Source: a virus. Taken from it: a stretch of DNA of 23,857 nt. The DNA lies in IMG/VR virus record IMGVR_UViG_3300038954_000522, positions 1 through 23,857 of that record, one strand, 5' to 3'. Position numbers and translations under genes: made by a program. Within the stretch, counting starts at the first letter, position 1. Every line of letters starts with the position of its first letter. The notes beneath the pieces are model-generated. The model made no database searches. It worked only from the letters and a program-made list of their open reading frames with translations, and was not told the DNA's origin. Shown piece after piece: positions 5,233 to 12,929 of the stretch.

Positions 5233-6387
5233 ATGGCTTCTGTAAATGTCTGGTTAAATGATAAATATAAAAAGAAAGATGGAACCTGTGCTGTGTATGC
5301 TTCGGTATATGTGCATAGGCAAAAGGTGAAGTTCAATACAGGTGTTTCGGTAAAACAGGATAACTGGAATGCCGAAAAAAGAAGAGTTAAAGGCAACGGG
5401 AAAAAAGCGAAAGATGATAACCTGGTGATCGATAAATGTGTAGCAAGAATTAATGATGTTTTCGTGAGATATCGTCTGCAGAATAAAGAGCTAACTCCGG
5501 AGCTGCTCCGGCAGGAATACAAGACGCCATCAACTTACATTGATTTCTATGATTTCTACGAGCGAAAACTGAACGAACAGGATGGGCTGCTGGCAGCGAA
5601 CACGATCAAACAGCATAAGACTGTTTTGAAAAAACTCAAAGAGTATAAGAAACAACTTATGTTCAGCCAGATCACGAAGCAGTTCCTGGAGGATTACATT
5701 AAATTCATGAAGAATAAGCGCAGAAGCTCGGCAAATACGATTAAAAAGCACATGGCTATACTAAAAGGATATCTAACCCTGGCGGTACGGGATGATATTA
5801 TCCGGGAAAATCCGTTCAAATATCTACAGCTTAAGGCCAGCCAGACGGACCGCATCTACCTGGAACCTGAAGAACTTAACAAGCTTTGGAATTTCTATAA
5901 GAAGGAGCAGTTTCCGGAAAATTATCATAAGGTACTGCGGCATTACCTGTTTTCCTGCTTCACAGGTTGCCGAATATCGGATGTACAGATGCTGACCCAT
6001 GATCATATTATAGGAAATAAGCTGGTATACAAACCGGAAAAACAGAAAAGCAAGCTGGTTAAGATTCCCCTTATAGATGCTGCGAAAAAGTTGATTCAGG
6101 ATGAAGGTAGGTACAGGATCCGTGGGTTCCTTTTCGATACTTATTCCAAACCGGTTACCAACCGTATGCTGAAGCACATTGCAGAATATTCCAATATTCC
6201 TAAAGAGATCACTTTTCACTCCGGACGGCATACCTTTGCAACGATGTTTCTTCGCGAAACTAAAAACCTGGCAGCGCTGCAAAGAATGCTGGGGCATACG
6301 AACATCAAGGATACAATGATATATGCACACATCCTTGAGGATGATATTGAGAAGGATATGCAAGAATTTGGGAAACGGTTTAATTAA
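5233..6387 (+). CDS. int: Tyrosine recombinase/integrase, Bacteroidetes phage type
   Basis: A 384-aa site-specific recombinase of usual length. Residues about 3-95 form the N-terminal arm-DNA-binding domain typical of Bacteroidota integrases (strands VNVWLNDKYKKKDG.. and VYASVYVHRQKVKFNTGVSV). Residues about 102-200 form the SAM-like core-binding domain, and 205-384 the catalytic domain. Catalytic residues visible are R247 (TGCRISD), a lysine in the KQKSK hairpin (about 272-274), H329 and R332 (FHSGRHTFAT), H355 (LGHTN) and nucleophile Y364 (MIYAH). All are intact. It should catalyse integration and excision of the phage genome. It is preceded by a regulatory block with two direct repeats. 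Its stop overlaps that of the convergent BNR gene. Confidence 0.95.
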   Translation: MASVNVWLNDKYKKKDGTCAVYASVYVHRQKVKFNTGVSVKQDNWNAEKRRVKGNGKKAKDDNLVIDKCVARINDVFVRYRLQNKELTPELLRQEYKTPSTYIDFYDFYERKLNEQDGLLAANTIKQHKTVLKKLKEYKKQLMFSQITKQFLEDYIKFMKNKRRSSANTIKKHMAILKGYLTLAVRDDIIRENPFKYLQLKASQTDRIYLEPEELNKLWNFYKKEQFPENYHKVLRHYLFSCFTGCRISDVQMLTHDHIIGNKLVYKPEKQKSKLVKIPLIDAAKKLIQDEGRYRIRGFLFDTYSKPVTNRMLKHIAEYSNIPKEITFHSGRHTFATMFLRETKNLAALQRMLGHTNIKDTMIYAHILEDDIEKDMQEFGKRFN

Positions 6388-8009
6388 CGCATATTTTTAT
6401 CGAACATTATAAAATTCAGATTTCCATCACCCGTATTATCATCACACGTAAATATAACAATACCTTGATTTTCAAAAAAACCATAGGATTTATCAGCCAT
6501 TCTTAAATTACTACTTCCATAACCCGTTAAGTCTTCTACAAACTCAATGTTTCCATTAAAATATTTATATCTGTACAACTGCTTGTAAGATCCATCATTT
6601 TGACCAATTATAATATCCATTTCATCAGGATTATATCCTGATGGTATACCGATTGAAGGATAAAAATTAGTATCATCCTGAAGATCGGACATAGGAACTA
6701 ATGTATGATTCCATGATAATGTATTAATATCATATATACTTATTCTTAAATTGTCTTTACTGCTTGAAGTTGTGCCAGAACTATCTTGGAAACCATCATT
6801 TTGGATAACTACAAAAGAGCCATTTAAAGTAGTAAACATATCTTGTATACCGTTCGTTGGATAACCATCTGTATCATTGCCCCACGGATCATCAATGACC
6901 ATACAATAAGTTTCGAATTCACTATAAGTAATATTATTATCACCACTTATATCTTTAGACCAACCCCTCTGCTTATTTGAAGCATAATATTCCATGTTTC
7001 CCCAATTAACACCATCATCCGTCCAAATAACTCCCCACTTAGGATTGTTATTTGCGTTGCCATCTCCGGTATCTTCATTATTTTCAAAAGTTATAATTTG
7101 AAAAACACCGTTTTCTGACGTAGAATTTGCCATAGAACCATAACACCAATGCTGGGAATCATCAGATACAAGTAAAGTATTTTTAATCCATGTTTCTCCT
7201 TCATCACTTGACACAAAAGCAGTTCTTCGATGTTGATCTCCTCCCCTAACTGTGATAATGATTTTATCTTTACATCTCAAAACAGAAGGATAATCTAAGT
7301 TACCACTAAATGACCAACCATCTTTTTTATCAATCCAATCAGTGCTATCATTGCCAATATCTTCAATATTATTTGACTTATATATATGAAAATCAGAATA
7401 ATCACGATTAGTAGTAACAATGATTATATAACCATTTTGAGTCACACACATAGCAGGATAATCGTGATCATCATTATAAGAACTAAGATTTACATAATTA
7501 ACAGGAGTACCCCACGTGTTATCATCATACTGATAATATCCTATGTATTGCGGATATGCAGATCCATTCCATCCATCTTTAAATAAATAATACAATCTTG
7601 TTTTAGCTCCGGCATAATACACAATTCTACCAGTTGTATTATTCTCTCCCTGTATTATCTTTTCTGGAATACTAGAAAGAGAACTGGATACATCATTAGT
7701 CTTATTCTGCTTTAAAGCAAGAAAGTTTTTTGGATTAGGAAATTGATCATATGATTTGAATTGAATTTCAATATTCTCCGCCACAAAGGCCGATCCCGTA
7801 TCTTTAATGATCTGCCCTTTATTAACTGACAATCCCCAGATCGTTCCTGATTTCGCAACAATATATCCATTATCTTCAACATGTGCAGGTTGCGCATCTC
7901 CGGGATAAGCATAACCTGCAAAGTTTAACTGAGGATCATGAAGTTGCATAAGCATCATGCCCTGTGCCGTGTAATGATCATACAGTTTTTCGTTCTTATA
8001 AAATCCCAT
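6384..8009 (-). CDS. BNR/sialidase-like beta-propeller tail adhesin
   Basis: A 541-aa protein, last gene of the late operon. The region from about residue 125 on looks like a beta-propeller of the BNR type. There is an Asp-box SSDEGETW (267-274), a degenerate one at WTDDGVNW (329-336), and a DDHDYPA...GYI blade (180-194) like the BNR_4 family. Residues 1-110 are probably a virion-attachment domain. No complete set of sialidase arginines is evident, so it may bind rather than cleave glycans. As a terminal tail-operon gene it is a good candidate receptor-binding or depolymerase protein (inference). It is noticeably more AT-rich than the neighbouring tail genes, which fits recent exchange. Its stop overlaps the integrase stop. 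Confidence 0.65.
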   Translation of the reverse strand: MGFYKNEKLYDHYTAQGMMLMQLHDPQLNFAGYAYPGDAQPAHVEDNGYIVAKSGTIWGLSVNKGQIIKDTGSAFVAENIEIQFKSYDQFPNPKNFLALKQNKTNDVSSSLSSIPEKIIQGENNTTGRIVYYAGAKTRLYYLFKDGWNGSAYPQYIGYYQYDDNTWGTPVNYVNLSSYNDDHDYPAMCVTQNGYIIIVTTNRDYSDFHIYKSNNIEDIGNDSTDWIDKKDGWSFSGNLDYPSVLRCKDKIIITVRGGDQHRRTAFVSSDEGETWIKNTLLVSDDSQHWCYGSMANSTSENGVFQIITFENNEDTGDGNANNNPKWGVIWTDDGVNWGNMEYYASNKQRGWSKDISGDNNITYSEFETYCMVIDDPWGNDTDGYPTNGIQDMFTTLNGSFVVIQNDGFQDSSGTTSSSKDNLRISIYDINTLSWNHTLVPMSDLQDDTNFYPSIGIPSGYNPDEMDIIIGQNDGSYKQLYRYKYFNGNIEFVEDLTGYGSSNLRMADKSYGFFENQGIVIFTCDDNTGDGNLNFIMFDKNMR

Positions 8010-8027
8010 AATATTATTGTATTAATG

Positions 8028-9311
8028 TTACACCCAAATTCCTTCTCCGGATTCGTTCGTTATGATTTCTCCGGATTCATTAAGTAGATAATCGTGTGTT
8101 TCTCCTGTGTCTTTCTTCCTTTTATATCCGCCGTAATATGTGTTGCTGCGACTTTGCTTCCACTTAAATGGCTGCGAATATATGCCCTGATCATCCTGAT
8201 ACAGAAGGCTTTCTTCTGTAGTTATTTTGACAGGTAGAATGCGGTTTTCGTAAAGCTTGTAATGATATTTACCACCCAGGAATTCCATAGCGTAATATTC
8301 CTTCCACTGCAGCGGATCGGCTTCATTAATATAGCCCAGCTCTCCTTCACCGCTTCGGCGCTTAAGCGACCTGGAAGAAGCTTCCTGGTGCTGTTTTTCA
8401 TTGAAATTGTTTTCGAGCGATTTGGTAAAGCTGGTTCTTTTGTGATCAACCTGTTCTGTGATGTTTCCGCGTGACCATATCGTATCGAAAGCACCAAATG
8501 AATTTAGAAAAAGGAATGTATCATTTCGCTCATAATAGGTGCGATCAATATTGTATGTGCGTACCTCGCTAATTATGTTATCGTTTTCATCAAGAAGCCA
8601 TATTTCGTACTTTTTCAAACTTGATGTATCTGAAAAAAGCAATTTCGGAGATATGCTGCATTCTATAACCTGGTAACTTGAAACAGATAACTCTTCAGGT
8701 ATCGTTTCATTTGTTGAATCGTCTGCATTAGTGCGCTTCACTTTTAGTTTTATGCGGCTTGCGGTTTGATTGAGCCAGAATAGTTTTTCTGTAGCGCCAA
8801 TATGGGTTTGTTTTGCGATCGGCTGCCAGGTCAGGAAAAGCTTGTCGTTGGTAAGCACTTCCAGCCAGTTTGTGTTGTCCTTATTATATTCTGCAATAGT
8901 GTCCTCATCAATGCCGCCATCCAGGCTATAATAATCCGTTGTATTCTGCACCTCTGAGGTTGTTGTGTACGTACTATTATTGGCATCAAAATAGCTTTCG
9001 TAATAAGCCAAGCGGTACCTGAACAACATAGTGGGCCGTGAAATAAGCATGGAAGTTGCTGGGTATTCGAAATCGGGAATGGTTTGTAGTTTCAAATAAT
9101 CTTCTATGTAATATTCAGCTTCGTTGTTGCTGTCTACAGCTACAGCATCATGGCCAACAGTAATCCATTTCGTTCCGTTCCAGTATTGAACTTTTAGATG
9201 AATAGTAAGAAACTGCTTTTCAGATCCGGTGAGATCTGTATGAAGTTTGACTGGCACACGGTTACCGGATAATGATACTTTAAGCGGTGTATTTTTTACT
9301 GTTATTGCCAT
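8028..9311 (-). CDS. Putative tail/fibre-associated structural protein
   Basis: This 427-aa protein is not a named family to me. The N-terminal half is strand-rich, with a PVKLHTDL and a LTIHLKVQYWNGTKWI element, resembling beta-sandwich repeats of tail proteins. A middle motif, FLFLNSFGAFDTIWSRGNIT (about 270-289), leads to a charged helix-rich segment. The C-terminus ends with two short similar pieces (LLNESGEI and ITNESGEG), as in phage proteins with small repeated turns. There is no signal peptide. It sits 18 bases upstream of the BNR gene in the late operon and may connect the propeller adhesin to the tail. Role inferred from position. Confidence 0.55.
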   Translation of the reverse strand: MAITVKNTPLKVSLSGNRVPVKLHTDLTGSEKQFLTIHLKVQYWNGTKWITVGHDAVAVDSNNEAEYYIEDYLKLQTIPDFEYPATSMLISRPTMLFRYRLAYYESYFDANNSTYTTTSEVQNTTDYYSLDGGIDEDTIAEYNKDNTNWLEVLTNDKLFLTWQPIAKQTHIGATEKLFWLNQTASRIKLKVKRTNADDSTNETIPEELSVSSYQVIECSISPKLLFSDTSSLKKYEIWLLDENDNIISEVRTYNIDRTYYERNDTFLFLNSFGAFDTIWSRGNITEQVDHKRTSFTKSLENNFNEKQHQEASSRSLKRRSGEGELGYINEADPLQWKEYYAMEFLGGKYHYKLYENRILPVKITTEESLLYQDDQGIYSQPFKWKQSRSNTYYGGYKRKKDTGETHDYLLNESGEIITNESGEGIWV

Positions 9312-9320
9312 GAATCCTTA

Positions 9321-9341
9321 AGTTGGCAGTTGGCAGTTTGC
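9321..9341. repeat. Tandem heptamer AGTTGGC, three copies
   Basis: AGTTGGC-AGTTGGC-AGTTTGC fills part of the 49-bp gap between the 427-aa gene and the spanin-like gene. This heptamer is a familiar dispersed intergenic repeat in Bacteroidota genomes (recalled, not searched). Confidence 0.7.
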
Positions 9342-9360
9342 AAACCCCAGTGCTGCATTA

Positions 9361-9960
9361 TTACCATATAGCTTTTTTTATATTCGAAAGGGATGTATAG
9401 ATGCCGATCCTAACACCTGGATTCGGTCCTCCAAGGCTGTATCCTGCTTTGTAGTATATATCCTGCTTTTGAAAAATCAAGGCAGGCGTCACGCTTCTGA
9501 ATCCTGCTTCAGCACCTATAAGAAATCTTGATGTTTGCTGATTTATATTAGTTATATTGTTTATAGATGTTGCCTGCCTGGTGTTGTACTGCCAATCGCG
9601 ATAAATGATTTGGTTTTTCGTTACAGTATCTTGTATAACAAAGCGGGTGCTGGTATCAACCTGGAACGTGTCGCTGTAATATCTTTTTGCATAATAGTTA
9701 TCGTACAGTTCCAGGTACCGGTTAACCAGATCAATGCTGTCCAAGAGCCTTATTGTATCGTGCTGCGTTTTCGTTTTGACAATCGTATCCGGATCCGGAG
9801 CAGGCAATTGTCTGTATATCGTTGTATCGTGGTACACCGTATCCCTTACCGTTACGGTTTTGGTTTTAACAACCGTTGATGGAAAGAAACGATCTTTGAT
9901 GGCCAGTGCGGCCACGATCAGGACTACAACCAATAGAATATTTGCCAGTTTTTTGATCAT
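9361..9960 (-). CDS. Membrane-anchored envelope protein, DUF6808-like, spanin candidate
   Basis: A 199-aa protein with an N-terminal membrane anchor (residues 5-22, preceded by MIKK), then a long periplasmic region full of short strands built on the pattern DT(V/I) (VKTKTVTVRDTVYHDTTIY, PDTIVKTKT, HDTIRLLDS), and a C-terminal Gly/aromatic strand region (IGAEAGF, YYKAGYSLGG, VRIGIYTSL). The repeated DT pattern is what I recall from DUF6808 phage proteins; that link is tentative. It directly follows the amidase gene with a 4-base overlap (9957-9960), the position of an Rz-like spanin. The C-terminal part resembles outer-membrane beta-hairpins, so it might bridge both membranes at lysis (inference). 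Confidence 0.5.
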   Translation of the reverse strand: MIKKLANILLVVVLIVAALAIKDRFFPSTVVKTKTVTVRDTVYHDTTIYRQLPAPDPDTIVKTKTQHDTIRLLDSIDLVNRYLELYDNYYAKRYYSDTFQVDTSTRFVIQDTVTKNQIIYRDWQYNTRQATSINNITNINQQTSRFLIGAEAGFRSVTPALIFQKQDIYYKAGYSLGGPNPGVRIGIYTSLSNIKKAIW

Positions 9961-10445
9961 CCTTTATATATGTTTTGCTCCGGTATCTCCAGGAACCGGA
10001 GAAATTTATTCACGTCAAATCCCGGGCAGTCTTTATAATCGTTGACCATATAATGACCGAGTACCTGTTTGTCCGGGTGCTCTCCCAGGAATTCCTTAAT
10101 ATATTGCTGCAGCGATGTGAATTGTTCAGGTGTAAGCATATTCTCAAAATCACCTTCTTTTGGCAGATCATTGCCATCCTCATCCTGTCCGCCGATCACA
10201 CAAACATGCCTTGATACTCCGTTGAATCCCCGGGCGCCGTTTGTAATTTCACCGGCATCCACCCAGTTGTCTTCGTTGTATTCAACCATATTCTCAACCT
10301 GGCCATCCAGGTGGATAATATCCGCATAACCAACCTGACTCCAGCCGCGACCATTAATATGCCACTGTCTGATTTCATCAGAAGTCACTTCTCTTCCGGC
10401 CGGTGTTGCGCTGCAGTGTATTATGAGATATTTCAGTTCAGCCAT
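9957..10445 (-). CDS. N-acetylmuramoyl-L-alanine amidase (endolysin)
   Basis: A 162-aa amidase of the T7-lysozyme (Amidase_2/PGRP) type. It should cut the amide bond between N-acetylmuramic acid and L-alanine in peptidoglycan and release virions at lysis. Visible features are LIIHCSATP with the first zinc ligand H10, the RGWSQVGY motif (33-40) with Y40, and VLGHYMVNDYKDCPGF with ligands H131 and C140 and an active-site lysine K138. There is no signal peptide, so a holin or other export path is needed. Membrane proteins suited to that lie just upstream. Length is normal for the family. The gene starts one base after the stop of the coiled-coil/TM gene. Confidence 0.9.
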   Translation of the reverse strand: MAELKYLIIHCSATPAGREVTSDEIRQWHINGRGWSQVGYADIIHLDGQVENMVEYNEDNWVDAGEITNGARGFNGVSRHVCVIGGQDEDGNDLPKEGDFENMLTPEQFTSLQQYIKEFLGEHPDKQVLGHYMVNDYKDCPGFDVNKFLRFLEIPEQNIYKG

Positions 10446-10446
10446 A

Positions 10447-10767
10447 TTAGATAATATTAAGGAGTTGAAGCGCTAAGCCGAGCGCTGTAAGGACTATAAC
10501 CGGGAATCCTATTACTGCCATCAGCTTAGCCGATTTTGCGTATATCCTGATGTTTTGCGTATCAGTCTCTAGCTGATTGACTTTTTTCTGAACTTGTTTT
10601 ATAGGGCATCTATTTTGAGAGTTTTCAAGATCCCGAATGCGTTTTTCCTGTTCGGCAACCTTGCCATTTGTTCTATCTGTATTTTCTCGGATATGTCCGA
10701 GCTCTCTCATAATGCCGGAGAATTTTTCATCAAGATAATTCTGAAAATCAGTTCCGTGTTCAGACAT
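10447..10767 (-). CDS. Coiled-coil protein with C-terminal membrane anchor
   Basis: A 106-aa protein from the ATG at 10767-10765; a frame extended two codons to a TTG at 10773 is less likely. Residues about 10-80 form a charged coiled coil (LGHIRENTDRTNGKVAEQEK, then LENSQ and VNQLETD). Residues about 84-105 form one hydrophobic helix (LMAVIGFPVIVLTALGLALQLL) at the C-terminus. The design is that of XhlA-like or other lysis-accessory proteins, which localise to the membrane beside holin and endolysin. The gene overlaps the end of the 165-aa membrane gene and precedes the amidase by one base. A lysis-regulator role is an inference from context. Confidence 0.6.
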   Translation of the reverse strand: MSEHGTDFQNYLDEKFSGIMRELGHIRENTDRTNGKVAEQEKRIRDLENSQNRCPIKQVQKKVNQLETDTQNIRIYAKSAKLMAVIGFPVIVLTALGLALQLLNII

Positions 10768-11257
10768 AAACAACTGTTATAAGATGATACATAATGCCGC
10801 CTGCTATCGGAGCGAAGGCGGCACATTCGCTCCAGTAAGTTACGTTCCGCACCTGGATAATCTGTAATATCCCTATCGCCACTGCACCAGAGACAGCCAG
10901 TTCCCACATTCCGTAGTCATACCATAATGACATCAGCCCGGCGGCCATACCACCCCAGGCGCCTATTATGTGCAGCCATTCTGTTAGCTTGCTTTTCCTG
11001 ATATCTGCTGCCAAACCTGTAAGGGCTATTAGCGCACCAGCTATATAAAACAGCTCTGTTTCTCCAGCTGCTGCCAGTGGCAAAGCGGTAAGCCACATGC
11101 CTATTGTATACAGATAGCCCTTCGGCCGGGGCAGTTTGTTGAGTTCATCATATATTGCCGATATGCTTTTGGTCATGCCTACTTTAATATAAGCATAAAC
11201 CAAAAGGGATAACAGCGACACGATGGATAGCAGTGCAGCGATAAGAGAAAAATACAT
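10760..11257 (-). CDS. Multi-pass membrane protein
   Basis: A 165-aa protein with about five hydrophobic segments: 2-25 (LIAALLSIVSLLSLLVYAYI), about 51-64, about 68-84, about 93-111 and 117-136, and a hydrophobic C-terminus. A charged loop (KVGMTKSISAIYDELNKLPR) follows the first helix. The family is not recognised. It lies between the holin candidate and the coiled-coil/TM protein in the lysis block. It could be a second holin-like or envelope protein, or a moron. Confidence in the gene is high from packing and length; function is open. Confidence 0.55.
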   Translation of the reverse strand: MYFSLIAALLSIVSLLSLLVYAYIKVGMTKSISAIYDELNKLPRPKGYLYTIGMWLTALPLAAAGETELFYIAGALIALTGLAADIRKSKLTEWLHIIGAWGGMAAGLMSLWYDYGMWELAVSGAVAIGILQIIQVRNVTYWSECAAFAPIAGGIMYHLITVVYV

Positions 11258-11261
11258 AAGG

Positions 11262-11621
11262 TTATTGTTTTTTCTTCAGATCGAAACTTATTCCGAAAAG
11301 TTTGAATATCGCCTTGAGTGCATCCTGCACTTTAGGCACATCCGCAAAACCATTTGCCGGTAATCCACCTGCAAAGCCTACAACAATGGCGACATACCAT
11401 AATTCAGATAATTGCCCGTGCAATTGTGCAAACATGCCGATATTAAGCCAGCTAGCGAGAAAAGCAAGCCCTATTCCGGTGAACCATGCCAGCACCTGCA
11501 CGCCAAAGCCTTTCGCTTTTTTGAATATTGCACCCTGTAAAAACTGGGTTACTACCAAAATTACTCCTGCGAAACCTGCGAAGGAATCCAGTTGTTCTAC
11601 TAAATCAATAATAGTTTCCAT
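11262..11621 (-). CDS. Putative holin
   Basis: A 119-aa protein with three hydrophobic segments: about 15-33 (AGFAGVILVVTQFLQGAIF), 42-61 (VLAWFTGIGLAFLASWLNI) and 73-92 (ELWYVAIVVGFAGGLPANGF). A short acidic N-terminus precedes the first, and a C-terminal amphipathic, lysine-ending helix (LKAIFKLFGISFDLKKKQ) follows the last. Size, topology and a charged C-terminus fit a class I holin, which would form membrane holes that let the amidase reach the wall. Two other membrane genes flank it, so the exact holin is uncertain. A repeat copy lies in the gap upstream. Confidence 0.5.
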   Translation of the reverse strand: METIIDLVEQLDSFAGFAGVILVVTQFLQGAIFKKAKGFGVQVLAWFTGIGLAFLASWLNIGMFAQLHGQLSELWYVAIVVGFAGGLPANGFADVPKVQDALKAIFKLFGISFDLKKKQ

Positions 11622-11640
11622 GATTTTAATTGTTTGTGCG

Positions 11641-11654
11641 TTGGGGAACGCGGT
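11641..11654. repeat. Dispersed repeat TTGGGGAACGCGGT, copy 3
   Basis: An exact 14-bp copy in the 47-bp gap between two membrane-protein genes. With the preceding bases it forms GCGTT-GGGG-AACGC (11638-11651), a five-pair stem with a G4 loop. The match with copy 1 extends to TTGGGGAACGCGGTTA. Confidence 0.8.
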
Positions 11655-11668
11655 TAATATTATGTTTT

Positions 11669-12028
11669 CTATATTCCTCTAAAGTAATAGAGGAAAAGTC
11701 CAATACTTACTATTATTTTTGCAAACAAGAGCAAACCTGATGGCCATGTCCTGAAAAACCTACCATACCAATGGCTTTGTCCTAGATAACTCCACTTTTT
11801 ACCGGCTGACAGGTTCCACAGATAATCGTATATCAAAAACCTTATTCCTGCATAACCTGCGAGATAAGCCGGTAGCTGTTGCCAGTCTAGATGAAACATG
11901 AAAGGTAACAATAAAAACAATCCTACGAATAAAGCATTAAGTAAATGTCCTGCATCTTTGTTGCCGCTTGTATTTAAGCCGTGCGAAATAGCTTGAAGGA
12001 TTACTAATGTTGTTAAAAGTGTTATCAT
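11669..12028 (-). CDS. Multi-pass membrane protein of the tail/lysis region
   Basis: A 119-aa protein with three or four hydrophobic segments (about 1-16, 29-45, 52-66, 97-117) and an aromatic loop around residues 70-93 (WNLSAGKKWSYLGQSHWYGR). No family is recognised. Its start overlaps the end of the chitin-binding-like gene by four bases (12025-12028), so it is part of the late operon. It may be a holin-related or virion-exit protein, or an envelope-modifying protein. Nothing in the sequence decides between these. Confidence 0.5.
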   Translation of the reverse strand: MITLLTTLVILQAISHGLNTSGNKDAGHLLNALFVGLFLLLPFMFHLDWQQLPAYLAGYAGIRFLIYDYLWNLSAGKKWSYLGQSHWYGRFFRTWPSGLLLFAKIIVSIGLFLYYFRGI

Positions 12029-12522
12029 TGATCAAAAGGTTCTTTGTCCCAATAGTTGTAAGGACTATCCGTATCGTTATATTGTTCAGGATTAGTTGTA
12101 TTTGCGTCTATTCTTGACTTATACAATACTCCATTCAATGTCACAATCTCACCTGTATCATAGGCATCATGTGCGCCAGTAGGTTGTTGCCATTCTGGAT
12201 AACCGCTTGAAAAATCATTATATATTTCTTCAAACAAAGCAGGAGTATCAGAAGGATGATAATGCATTCTATTGTGCCCCTGAATACAGCCCCAAATCTT
12301 TTCATCATACTTATATACAATATTAGCCACCACCCATTCACCTTCAGCAGGCATATCATTGAGATTGCTCTCATCAATTGTCTTGTTGAGGGAAATATGA
12401 TTCCCTGCTGCATCCTGAAAAGGTCTGCCTGTTACATTTCTCCTTACAGCAATATCGCCTTCAACCGCTGATTCAAGGATCATATACCTACCGTCCGATG
12501 TTTCTTTGTAGTTTTCAGCCAT
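12025..12522 (-). CDS. Tail protein with chitin/carbohydrate-binding-like modules
   Basis: A 165-aa protein. Residues about 63-99 (WVVANIVYKYDEKIWGCIQG then HNRMHYHPSDTPALF) match the pattern of small glycan-binding modules found in phage tail proteins, where a strand-aromatic core is followed by a CIQ(A/G)H..W.PD.TPALF-type motif. Residues about 108-160 (YPEWQQPTGAHDAYDTGEIV, then YKSRIDANTTNP and YWDK) follow a CBM5/12-like pattern: W, then Y..G..V...G..Y, then a terminal W. It probably helps the virion bind host surface sugars. It overlaps the upstream gene by one base and the downstream gene by four. Module naming is by eye. Confidence 0.55.
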   Translation of the reverse strand: MAENYKETSDGRYMILESAVEGDIAVRRNVTGRPFQDAAGNHISLNKTIDESNLNDMPAEGEWVVANIVYKYDEKIWGCIQGHNRMHYHPSDTPALFEEIYNDFSSGYPEWQQPTGAHDAYDTGEIVTLNGVLYKSRIDANTTNPEQYNDTDSPYNYWDKEPFDQ

Positions 12523-12815
12523 TATATTTCAGTTTCTGGCGTTTTAAATTTGTCTGGTTTTATTTCTGATTGTGTCAGATTATTAATTCCTACCTCAACC
12601 TCACTGGCATTATCTAATTGACTTCTTTTTTCACTGTCAAGAACATAATCAACATGAATGAGCCAGTCGCTATCAGTTTGTGACTGCACAATATGATGCC
12701 AGTTAACCATGAATTCAGGTATCTTGTAATTGCTTTCAAGTATTTCATGCAGTTCGTGTTCTCCTTGTTCAACAATCTCGCAATCTGTTTTATTTCCGTA
12801 TAAATAAGTTTTCAT
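12522..12815 (-). CDS. Hypothetical late-operon protein
   Basis: A 97-aa acidic protein with no recognised domain. The middle (MVNWHHIVQSQTDSDWLIHV) is strand-like, and the C-terminus is polar and probably disordered. It contains no membrane segment or signal peptide. Its ATG overlaps the stop of the 38-aa gene as ATGA (12812-12815). Its stop touches the start of the chitin-binding-like gene by one base. Such small proteins next to fibre genes can be fibre chaperones or attachment factors, but this is unproven. Confidence 0.5.
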   Translation of the reverse strand: MKTYLYGNKTDCEIVEQGEHELHEILESNYKIPEFMVNWHHIVQSQTDSDWLIHVDYVLDSEKRSQLDNASEVEVGINNLTQSEIKPDKFKTPETEI

Positions 12816-12928
12816 ACATCTCTATATTTATAATTACTCTCAAACATGGCATGAAGCTCATGGTTGACCCTTTCAATTCTTTCAATCCTTGTTCTGTCTG
12901 TACCTATAATGTATTTTCCTTGTGCCAT
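12812..12928 (-). CDS. 38-aa small late protein
   Basis: From the ATG at 12928-12926 the minus strand reads MAQGKYIIGTDRTRIERIER, then VNHELHAMFESNYKYRDV, and a TGA at 12814-12812. The peptide is charged and mostly helical. Its start lies one base after the stop of the LamG-type gene (12930), and its stop overlaps the next start as ATGA. It therefore exactly fills the gap between the two larger genes, the main reason to accept it. Short genes beside fibre genes occur in other phages (for example XkdX), but no homology is claimed. Confidence 0.6.
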   Translation of the reverse strand: MAQGKYIIGTDRTRIERIERVNHELHAMFESNYKYRDV

Positions 12929-12929
12929 A

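Noticed and set aside
5824-6363. Minus-strand 179-aa frame inside the integrase gene
   Set aside because: Antisense to a complete integrase with all catalytic residues; not plausible.
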